This document shows, one piece after another, positions 30,622-40,000 of a stretch of DNA of 64,000 bases. A program made the position numbers and the translations under genes. How positions within the stretch are numbered: position 1 is the first letter of the stretch; each line of letters opens with the position of its first letter. The notes under the pieces are model-generated. The model did no database searches, had not been told where the DNA came from, and worked only from the letters and a program-made list of their open reading frames with translations. Origin of the DNA: Nothopassalora personata (Eukaryota > Ascomycota > Dothideomycetes > Mycosphaerellales > Mycosphaerellaceae); NCBI GenBank assembly GCA_033816765.1, contig CM066290.1, forward strand, positions 3,348,001 through 3,412,000. Direction: 5' to 3'.

Positions 30622-31942
30622 CTACATCTGTATCAGGTTCAGCGCAGCGACACTATCGCCTAACACACTCGACCGTCGCCTGCGCTGCTTCCACTCGAGA
30701 TGTCGCCTTTCATTACCGAACAAACCTGCTGCGAGTGGCACATCTTGCGCATGCTGCAGCCTTGGCGGCAGTCCTGCACCCGGGTCATTCGGCATCGGCG
30801 GCTCGACAGGTGGAGGTGGTGCCGGAGCTGGCTGGCCGCCACGCTTACTTCTGGGTTTCACCAGCAGCAGGATGAACATGCCCACCACGATGAGCACAAG
30901 CAGCAGGATGATCTTGCGCTTCGTGCTTCGCTTTTGGTATCCTGTTGCGACCTTGAGCGCTTTGTCCGCCTCTTGGACATGCTCTGCTGTTCGTTCGACG
31001 TTGTAGTCGATGCGGTCCAGTACTGTGCCTTGGTCGATGACCATAGTCTGGATCTCTTGGAACAGGTTTGATAAGTCAATAATGCCTTGTGCGATCTTCT
31101 CGATCTCGCGTTCTCGCTGTTCGATCGCTGCGTCCTGTACGCCTGTTCGCTTTCGTACTTGGGCTGTCTGCAAAAGGGTCGACTGCGCCGATGATCTGTC
31201 GGCCTCGGAGTCCATCATGGCAGGATCGTTGTACGGACTCTGGGCCATGGGTGTGCTCGATCGATCGAAGGGGCTACTCGTGCCCATACCTCCCAGCTGC
31301 CGCAACTTCTTCATGTACGCAGACTGCTTCTTCCTGAACGAGGCGCTGACGTCTCCTATGCGCGATGCCAAGCTCATCTTGAGGTTCTTGGCCATTGTCG
31401 CATCGGCATTGGACACGTGGCCACCACTCTGCTGTTGCTGGTCTTGCACCAAGCGATCAATTCTCCGGATTGCTTTCTGACATGTCGTGAAGTCCCTTGT
31501 GATGTCTTGGGTCAAACCCTCGATCTCTCGTTCCTCCTTCGCCTTGACGCTCTCATCATCAAATCCCGGTAGGACATGCTTCGCGTGCATCTGATCCAGC
31601 CTCCTCATCTTGCCTGCAATATCTCCCAGGACCTGATTGATCTCATCCTGTATGTCCAACCACCGTGGCGGCAGGATATCCATCTCTATGACCGCATCTC
31701 CACTCTCCACATTTGACATCAGGCCAGCGCGCTCGCTGTCGGTCGACTCGTCTGTGAAGCGGCCATTGCTGGGTCCGGTGAATGGTGTTCGCTTAGCGGG
31801 ATGATGTGTGTACGACTGTCGATATGAGATGAAGCTATGCGGTGATGTTAGCATGGTGGTGGCTGTGCTGGGACGTTTGGATGGAAGTGCCTTACAGATT
31901 GGTACGATCTCGCCATGCGCCCGAATTCACCGTTATCGACAT
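30622..31942 (-). CDS. tlg2: Syntaxin Tlg2/syntaxin-16-type t-SNARE
   Basis: Qa-SNARE for endosome-to-trans-Golgi fusion. Exons 31942-31896 and 31834-30622 give 419 residues; the 61-base intron lies after codon 15. With this short first exon the N-terminus becomes MSITVNSGAWRDRTNLFISY followed by RQSYTHHP, which matches the conserved WRDRTNLFISYRQSY of Tlg2, the peptide that binds the Sec1/Munc18 protein Vps45 in yeast. An Habc-like helical region follows (residues ~70-200). The SNARE motif (about 255-315) includes IIDLSNLFQEIQTMVIDQG, with the central Gln. One membrane helix (KIILLLVLIVVGMFILLLV) is followed by a ~70-residue luminal tail rich in Pro and Arg; yeast Tlg2 also has a tail after its anchor. 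The start is fixed by the homology and the AAAC-ATG context. Confidence 0.92.
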
Positions 31943-32405
31943 GTTTCTCCCTCTGGATGAGAGGGCGCGCACATCTTATGGCAATACCACCACGTTGCTG
32001 CGCCTTCACCTCATAGCTGTTCTCAGACCGATGTCAGGGCAGAGCTGTTGTTTTAGCATGTGACACGGGCAACGTTTCCTGCTTGCTAGGTGGTCATGTA
32101 TGCAGGGGTGTGATGTCGGCGACGTGTGATTCGTATCTATCATTCCTATCATTCCTGCGCGCAGTAGAGAAAGCCCAAGCTTCACCAGGCGGGTGGACCC
32201 TTCGCTTGTCGACGCTGCCCTCCCGCTTCCAACCTCCAGCAGCTGATTCCTGGAGGAAAGTAAACCTCAAACAATCACGCCTACTACTGATTAAGCAGTC
32301 CGATTGATCAACTTCCACCAAACACACTCCTCGCCCTTCTACACCAACACATTCTCCCACCTATTCACACACACACACACACACACTCACACACTCTCTC
32401 CCACC
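31943..32405. promoter_or_regulatory. Divergent promoter region with CA microsatellite
   Basis: 463 bases shared by tlg2 (-) and calmodulin (+). A (CA)-rich tract at 32366-32395 followed by pyrimidine-rich DNA lies just upstream of the calmodulin ATG and is probably in its 5' leader. Confidence 0.55.
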
Positions 32406-33149
32406 ATGGTACGAGCGTCCTCGCATACCCCGCCTGTTGAGTGTGCCAAAAACACATTTCACACGCAGTGGCAGCATTGTGAACGGCCCCACCGCAGGAG
32501 ACCAGCTCGCTAACCACTTCTTGCTCACAGGCCGATTCACTGACCGAGGAGCAAGTCTCCGAGTTCAAGGAGGCCTTCTCCCTCTTCGTAAGTTGCGCCG
32601 GAGCACATCCGTCACTTCTGCACTTCAGCTGACGCAATCGCACACAGGACAAGGACGGCGATGGTACGACATGCGCGACTGCGAACCACGCGCAGCCGCC
32701 CACTAACGTGACCAGGTCAAATCACCACAAAAGAGCTGGGCACCGTCATGCGCTCGCTCGGCCAGAACCCCAGTGAAAGCGAGCTCCAGGACATGATCAA
32801 CGAGGTCGACGCCGACAACAATGGCACCATCGATTTCCCCGAATTCCTCACCATGATGGCCCGCAAGATGAAGGACACGGACTCTGAGGAGGAGATCCGT
32901 GAGGCATTCAAGGTCTTCGACCGCGACAACAACGGCTTCATCTCCGCCGCCGAGCTTAGACACGTCATGACCAGCATTGGCGAGAAGTTGACCGACGACG
33001 AGGTGGATGAGATGATTCGGGAGGCCGACCAGGACGGTGACGGAAGGATCGACTGTACGCAAGAGTGGCATATCGAGAGCATCGCCTGCACACCTACTGA
33101 CTGACTGACTGCAGACAACGAATTCGTCCAACTTATGATGCAAAAGTAG
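32406..33149 (+). CDS. cmdA: Calmodulin
   Basis: Ca2+ sensor of 149 residues. Exons: 32406-32408, 32531-32587, 32648-32663, 32716-33054 and 33115-33149. Exon 1 is the ATG alone; the 122-base intron 1 has a GTACGA donor. Joined, the protein opens [19 protein letters not shown] and has all four EF-hands with canonical loops: [36 protein letters not shown] and [12 protein letters not shown]. Acidic residues at loop positions 1, 3 and 12 are intact in each. It ends EFVQLMMQK, as fungal calmodulins do. Two introns cut EF-hand 1 (before DKD and within DGDG) and one cuts EF-hand 4, so simple frame finding misses the full gene. Every splice keeps phase. Confidence 0.97.
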
Positions 33150-34541
33150 CACATGCGTGTCCAACATCGGGACGTCAATCTCACCAGGCTAGTCTCGGGT
33201 TGGCGATACCACTGCGACAGCTGCCTCCCCATGGGCCAAAGGCCTCGGCGTTACTACCCGGAAAACCGTCGGTTATACGGGCAATGACCACTCATCTGGC
33301 GGGCGTCCTGTGGGTGCTTACCGGTCGAGCGGGAGTATGCACCATGGTTACTTTCTATCTTGTTGTTTCCCTCGGATCTCTCAGGCAGGACTAGGCTATC
33401 TCTAGTAGGCAGTTGCAATGAAAAGACTTTCAGACCCTGAGTCGCGTAGTCCGGAAAGACAGGTCAGGTAGGATTATGTTCGCCACTCACACATGCAAGT
33501 CCTCCGGGAATCGCGTGGGGAAGCAAATGGGAAAACAAATCTCAGAAGCCGAATGGTTTGAAGCCAAATCTGACACCGATCAATGCACCGTTATACATTA
33601 GGGAAACACGTATCAGTGCTGCACTAACGTCACTAGAAATCTTGAGTGACGCCTCATCGTTGAGCTACAGAGACCTGCTGCTGGAGGAACCTTCGATCTT
33701 GGCGTCAAATACATACCTTTCAGGCAGTGGCGTGGATATCATGTTGCCTGCCAAGAATATCGTTGGACTTGACTGTTCAAACATTGTGTCTCAGGATGGG
33801 AAGGCCAGGACCTATTGAGCACCTTATACCGAGACCGGAAGCAGCACAACATCTGCTTTAGTCTTGTGAAAGATTTCTATCGACTGCCCATGTCTCAAAG
33901 CCGCGAGTGCTAGGCTGCTATCGATGATTGCCCGCCAGCTTTAAGGCACAACAACACTCGACGATTGCCTTAACGGTAGTTCCCCCCACACTGCTCTCAG
34001 CAACGGAATCTGTACTTGTCACATCGAGTAGGGTCACCGTTTAGAATATGGCGTTTCGGGATCCATGCTGCTGCTCCAGGAGTCCTTGACGGGATGTCGT
34101 CCCGTCGAAACAGTAAGGACACTCGTGAATGGGGTGGATTTTCCCTCTGACCATTGGAAGACCGGAATGACCCTAACCCTACCAAGCGTGCAGCATGTCA
34201 ACGCGGCTCGATGAAGGTCTTCGACATCTTGAGGGCCTAATCGTGAGGTAGTACAAGAGTCAGGTAGAGTCCGTACCGGATCGAACGAGGGAGTCGAGAC
34301 CAGGCTTCTGTCGAGGTCCTGGAGAGGTCGAAATATATAAGCCGCCATCGACTGCCAGTCCTGATTTTCTTCCCCCTCCATCCTCAGACTGATCAAAAAC
34401 CATCACCGCAAACAAGGCTTTCGTCATCTTCTCGACCACGAGACACACAAAGTACGTCCGACATCTCAGAGATGTGATCACAAGCTGACTTGCCCCAGAT
34501 CCTTGACTTGTCCTCACCACACTCAACATCAAGCAGCAGAC
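33150..34541. other. Intergenic region with promoter of the next gene
   Basis: About 1.4 kb. TATATAA at 34334-34340 is a likely TATA box for the small secreted gene at 34542, and 34452-34498 (GTACGT..CCCAG, with CTGAC before the acceptor) looks like a 47-base intron in its 5' leader. The rest, including an 86-codon frame at 33558-33818, has no recognisable feature. Confidence 0.5.
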
Positions 34542-34793
34542 ATGCAAGGCCCAAAGTGGACTCTCCTCGCTACCCTTGCCACTCTGGCGCCATCAGCAAA
34601 CGCCGCCATGGCCTCCTATGGCATCTGCCAGGCCGGGTGCTCTGGAGTTGTGATGGCTTGTTACGCCGCTGCCGGGTTCACCTGGGGCGCTACGCTGGGT
34701 GCGTCTGCTCCACCCACAATCCTGGCATGCAATGCATCCTATGGAGCTTGCCAAGCTGCGTGTGCGGCGACTTTGGTGGTGCCGTTCTTTTGA
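34542..34793 (+). CDS. Small cysteine-rich secreted protein
   Basis: 83 residues. A signal peptide (MQGPKWTLLATLATLAPSAN, ending ANA) precedes a mature part beginning AMASYGICQAGCSGVVMACY. Six cysteines fall in pairs in a repeated pattern: YGICQAGC ... ACYAAAG, then ACNASYGACQAAC. This Ala/Gly-rich ASYGICQ type occurs as small secreted or zygote-specific-like proteins in many fungi; function unknown. A frame-matched ATG at 34503 would put a hydrophilic stretch before the signal, so 34542 is used. A TATA box and a leader intron can be seen upstream. It lies next to another small secreted protein relic. Confidence 0.75.
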   Translation: MQGPKWTLLATLATLAPSANAAMASYGICQAGCSGVVMACYAAAGFTWGATLGASAPPTILACNASYGACQAACAATLVVPFF

Positions 34794-35170
34794 TTTTTTT
34801 TTCTGGAATGGCTGACTCGCCGTGGGGAAGGCGGAAAGTGGTTAAGGTGTGATGCTGCGCAGAGGGGTAGCATCGTGTGTGATGCTGTTGACAAATGCTG
34901 GAGGTGCTGATCGAGGGTTGCTGTAGGGTGGTGATGAGAGTTATGTAGGATCCTGAAGACGCTCGTTATGGCAACTAGGCATGAAGTCAAGGATTGTTTC
35001 CGAGCCAACTCATTGAGATTCTGAACGAGCATTTCCCGGCCTCGTGTGTTGAAGCCTCGCACGTCGTCAAAATCAAATCTCCCTGTTGGCTGTCAACTCA
35101 TCGCTGTAGGACGCTTTGCTTGATACCGCTACTATATCACAGTTCCTAAACCCCTCCTGACCTAATGAGC
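34794..35170. other. Convergent gap between two small secreted genes
   Basis: 377 bases between the stops of the Cys-rich gene (+) and the AltA1-like relic (-). No gene or repeat seen. Confidence 0.5.
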
Positions 35171-35644
35171 CTACATCACACCTTCTTGCAAGAAGACTGA
35201 GTAGGACGTATCCGGCGACTCAGTGCACACCTTGAGTTGGGTAGTGTTGCTTTTAGCAGAGCAGGGCGGGTTCACGCGCGTGCTGCCTCCTACGCGCACC
35301 TTATGGTTAATCTCCTCGTACAAATAGAGCTGATCACCGTCGGTGGTGTTCGATGGAACGTATCTGAAACTGAAGGAGGCGCTCGCGATGTCGTCGGAGG
35401 GCGCATAGCAATTGTAGAGGTAGTCGGTTTTGAAGTTGTCCGGAGGTTTACCCGTCCATTGGTCGTAAGGGGAGCACTTGTTGTCGAAGCCACCATTGGC
35501 CTCGGTAATATTGAAGGTTACGTCAGTAATGGTTGTAGCGTTGTATTTGTGAATAATCAGGCCTCGAATGTAAAAGGTGTAGTCGTAGTAGCCGGCGAGG
35601 GCGGTAGTGGAGAGGGCTGTGGCGGCGGCGAGTATAATCTTTAT
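35171..35644 (-). pseudogene. AltA1-like small secreted protein, start codon apparently lost
   Basis: A stop-free frame of 157 codons with no usable ATG. It opens KIILAAATALSTTALAGYYD, a clear signal peptide, preceded by CACAATA where CACAATG would be expected. The mature part has four cysteines spaced as KCSPYDQW ... YNCYAP ... PPCSAK ... KVCTES, and strands such as DYTFYIRGL, TDVTFNITEANGGF and ASFSFRYV. The layout (DY-x-F, FNI-x-x-x-NGG then Cys-Ser, YxC, then two later Cys) resembles the Alt a 1 beta-barrel family of fungal secreted proteins; that family call is by eye. A change of ATG to ATA is the kind RIP makes (CpA to TpA on the other strand). The alternative is an upstream exon spliced to the AG at 35640-35639; I could not find one. 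Confidence 0.6.
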
Positions 35645-35683
35645 TGTGATAGTTGGTTTAGTTGGTTGTTTTGATCAGGAGTT

Positions 35684-35767
35684 GTGTAGTGCAGGTACGT
35701 GATGTATAATCTTCGAGGGTGATTAGTAGTAGTGTAGTGTAGGTATGTGATGCACAATCTTCGAGGG
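35684..35767. repeat. Tandem 36-bp repeat with C/T differences
   Basis: Two copies, 35684-35719 and 35732-35767, period 48. They differ at four places, all C versus T, and three of these are CpA versus TpA. They lie directly upstream of the AltA1-like relic and would be in its promoter or leader. Confidence 0.75.
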
Positions 35768-35859
35768 AATAATACCTCTACTTATATTCTGCATTTTATG
35801 CCTACTACTTTAGCGATACGGCCTAGGTTTTGCTCGTGTCTCACCCTTCGGTGCAACAG

Positions 35860-36276
35860 CTACAGTTTAGCAATCAATTTAGCTATAGTCCTAAAATACT
35901 GCTCGTATGTCGTAGTAGGGCAGCTGTTAATAGCACAGCCCTTCGCAAAAATAGTAAAAACGCGCTCTTTTATACCAAACATTGTCGCAGGTAGACCTAT
36001 ATTGATTTCCGTAATCTCCGCTCGCCATACAAGCTTGGCTGCTGACTGGATATTCACTAAATCGCTATGGGTTATCTAGTGTATATGCGCTAATGAACCA
36101 AAGTGTTTTGGAGCGACGACACTACGCCACAACGACACGACCCCTGGAGTATCGATGTGCAGTAAAAAGCCCGTGGCTAATACACGCTTCCTCAAGATAA
36201 AAATATAAGCTTGCAGCTGGCAGCCGTCTGTTGTTGGCGTAGCATGTAGCCTCATTGAGAAGATGACACGGCGCAT
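35860..36276 (-). pseudogene. Unidentified relic frame with one internal TAG
   Basis: Two adjacent frames (36276-36076 and 36057-35860) are in the same register, separated by a single TAG after SLAHIH. Read through, they give about 138 residues, including WRAEITEINIGLPATMFGIK and FTIFAKGCAINSCPTTTYEQ, which look protein-like. The stop could be a CAG-to-TAG change. The sequence around it is rich in TA. Probably part of a decayed repeat or gene; I do not recognise the family. Confidence 0.4.
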
Positions 36277-37006
36277 CAGGCGAATGATCTGTCAAGTCTC
36301 TCCCAAGTCAACGTGTCTTGCAACAGATGGTCCAAGAGCCTCTGTACTTCTGAAATGCCGCCTTCCACCTTCCATACTATCCCATCATCGAGTCCACGAA
36401 ACTCTCCTCCTGTCCCCGTCCAGCCGCAACATCACTATGATACAGCAACCGCAGGCGGCGACATTGGCAACGTGAACGAGCGTAGTCAACAAGCATTTCA
36501 CCTGTCGCTCGCAGGTGGTGCGGATTCATAACCTGCCATTCTGTTCTGCGAACGAACATGTCTGGCAGCAACCACATGCGAGCAAGAAACTCTCGCACAT
36601 GCTGCAAGTGAATCCTAGCTTGACGACACGGTTGATGAGGTACATACAGTAGTTCTAGACGACGCGACAGAAGCGCGAGATTGACGCGTGCCGGTAGTTC
36701 TAGCTTCCGAGAATCAGCCATATCAGCGTAGACGAACGACAGTCCAGGGATCCTTTCTGTCCTTGTTTACCGACCAAGCATTCAGAGAAACCAGGAGAGA
36801 TTAGTCTATAATAGCGTCATGTGAATACACTTCGTACAGTGGCGATTCATTTGCTAGCAGCATCATGTAACCCATCTATCTGTGCCCACAACACCAGCAA
36901 TGCCGCTGAAACGCACGACGAAACGATCCCGAGCCCATACCCACGCACACCGGAATACCTGACCTTGTAAGCCAGTGCTGTCACCGGTGAGAGATAAACA
37001 CATCGT
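36277..37006. other. Intergenic region downstream of blm10
   Basis: Mostly noncoding. A 114-codon minus frame (36377-36721) is Arg/Leu-rich without a domain and is not called. No repeat recognised. Confidence 0.45.
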
Positions 37007-40000
37007 CTAAGCGAAGTAGCTCTTCCACAGCACACCCTCCAAATCCTCAAGCTGCTCTGGCTCGAAAACCTGTGAATACGTTATTAGCATGGACCATTGA
37101 GACCTCAGCGCAACGACGAATCCTTACCTTCACGTCAACATGCCAAGTATCCTGCCTCGTCTTCTTGAAGTCACTGAGGACAGTCTTCACACTCTTACCA
37201 ACCATGCCGGGATCGCTAGCGGCCTTGCCTGCGAGCGTTGCCAGTACCTCGGGGAGCCATTGAGGCGGTGGCGAGGCGTACGGGAAAGCCTGCACCAATG
37301 CACCCAGTCCCAAAACGGCAGCATGTCTGGTCAAGACTAGCTTGTTCTGCTCCGGCGTGGGTGTACTGGTTCCATCCCTGTTGAGAGCACCACCTCGAGG
37401 TCTTTTCGGCAGAGGGTTCTGGATGAGCAGATTGGCGAAGTGCTTCTTAAGGTCTTCGACCTTCTTCTCGCGGAACTCGATCGGTGAGCACCGGACCATG
37501 CCACCAAGAGTGGCTTGTGCGCCGAGTCGCACTTCCAGCTGCGTGTCGTGTAGCATTTCTCGAACGCAGAAGAAGAGATCTTCAGCCTGCTTGCGGGGCA
37601 TGAGGAAGAGCTGGCGGAAGTAGATGACCTGGATGTTGATGAGCACCCTCAAACGTTGGTGCCACGACGTCGATTCTCTACCGATCTTGACCAGAGAAGC
37701 GACGAATGCTTCGTCTTCACCAGGTCGGTGTGCAATGTTCGGCAGGTGGCGGAAGACGTGGTAGGCAAGAGATTGCAGTTCTGGGTCCTCCTTGATGTCC
37801 ATCATGTGTAGCAGCTCTTCCATGATCTCCGGAAAGAATGGCACGAGGGAAGTGCAGTCATGCTGTGCCAGCGACCCATCGAGCCAGAGCAGCACGGTCT
37901 TGCTCGCTTGGGTGTAGGGCGTAGGCTGCTGAGTGCCAATCGGACGCTCCTTCCTCCACTTGGCAAGACGCTCGAAGGTATTCTTGACAATACCAGAGAA
38001 CTCCTCGGTTGGCTTGTAAGGCCTAGTGCCGATGGATGATGCAGTCTTTTGCGCTTCGAGCAGTGTGGGCACGTCTTTGTATGACTCGTGGTACCTGGTG
38101 CGGAAGATGGTAGATAGCGTACTGCCCACGATTTCTCTGACACTCTTGTATGGATGATCGAGATGCTCCAAGAAATTTTCGACAATGGGCTGATGTAGCT
38201 GAAAATGCCATCCGGTAGCGCCGATCACGAGCTGCAGTAGCTGGACCTTTGAACTTTCCTTGAAGGCCGCGCTACTCTCCATGTCCAGTCGGAAGCTAGC
38301 AAGCCAGTCGACAAGTGGCCAAGCTCGACGCGGATCCTTCCCTCCCACGATGAGTGTGACGAAAGTCTGCCAGTATGAGCTGTTCTCCGGCGTGAGACCA
38401 TCGCTGAAGATACGGCGCACGATCGGGAAGGCGAACTCCCAGATCTTGGTTCTGAGCTCAGGGTCGAAGTCTTCCGAGCTGCTGAGCATGGCGCCCATGA
38501 TCTCGGACAAGGCGCGGTGTTGATGCTTGTCAGACCCGTCGCCATAGACTGCCAGTGTCAGATCCTTGAGATCGTCAAAGTCCACTTTTGTATGTCCGTC
38601 AGCCAAGAGGTCCATGGCGTAAGCAACAATCATTGAGCTAGACATGCGGAAGCGATCCTGCCCATCACGCGGCTCTTGCTTCATGTAGCCGAAGAGTGTT
38701 GAGATCCAGGTACGGTCAATGAAAGAGCCCATTTTACTGCGCACTTCGCTCTCCAGCTCATCATACTCGAGTTGGCTAGGCCCGGTGCGGAAGCCGCGCA
38801 TAGTCTTCTGCCATACGAGCCAGCCAGGGTAGTCGCTGTCGATGTACGCATCGGCCTCTGGCTTTGCGAAGGATTCAAGGTAACGTTGGGTCCAGCCCGG
38901 GTCATCGCGCTCAGTCGGGATGGACACCTCGTCCGGATCCTTCTGCGCATCGAGCAGATAATTCTCGTATTTGTGTCCTACAAGTGCGCGAGCCTGTGTC
39001 AAACTGAAAATCGCGTTGAGCGACGTCGCATACAGCATGCGCAGGTTTGGATGTGGGTCAACAACGCCCCTCAAGATGAGCTCAAGCATGCCGTCCGACG
39101 CGATGGTCTCGAAGCGGTAGTCAAGGCCAATCGCCATAACAGCAGTGCGACTGGCCTTCTTCCAGTGGCTGTTCTTGACCGAGACGACCAACTCGGCAGC
39201 CAATTCGGACTTGCTCTTTTCCACGACTACTCGCCGCCTCTTCAGCTTGGTGCGCTTTGACTCAACGAGTCCTCGAGTATCTTCTATAGTAGAGGCGATG
39301 GTTCTGCCAGTTGGTGAGGCGTTGTTTGGCCAGATAGCAGTCAGAGTGTTCTCGTCGAGAATCACCATCCTGTCAAGAGCTTTGGTCATGTCTTGTATTG
39401 TGAGACTCGAATGCCCGACCAGCTTCTGAATGCTTGGCCGATCGGCTTCTGATACTTTGATGAACAGTCTGATCATTCGCGGTGCAAACTTCCAATTCCG
39501 CCCAATCAGCTTTGCCAAGCTTCCAAAGAGCAATGAGTAGACTGCACCCTTGATTCTAGGATGGTCACCCTTCTTTAATGCGTCTTCGAGAGCATCCAGG
39601 AGAGGAGGCACAATGAGAGCTTTGGCTCCTATAATCGTCTTCACAGCTTGCTCACCAGCGGACTGAGCCGTGCGTCGAATGTCGGTGTACACTGATGTGC
39701 TTGAATGCGCAAGGTCAAGAAGTAGTGTCTTGTCCAAGTCCGAAGCAGCCCGCGGATGCTCATTGAAGCGCAATCGCTGGAAGTGGTAGAGGTTGGCTCG
39801 GCGTACCAATAGTGGCCTGGGGTACTCCTTTCTCGTGCCTGAAGTCTTGAAAGGATGGATGTCCGCAGCCAGTAGCCGGGTCAGTCTGTCGAGTACGTGG
39901 GCCGAGCGTTCTATGCCAATGTCCACAAACCACGACTTGTAAGCACTGTACAGAGAGTTGAAACACGGAACATCGTCCGGTTGGTTCTTGATCAAGAATT

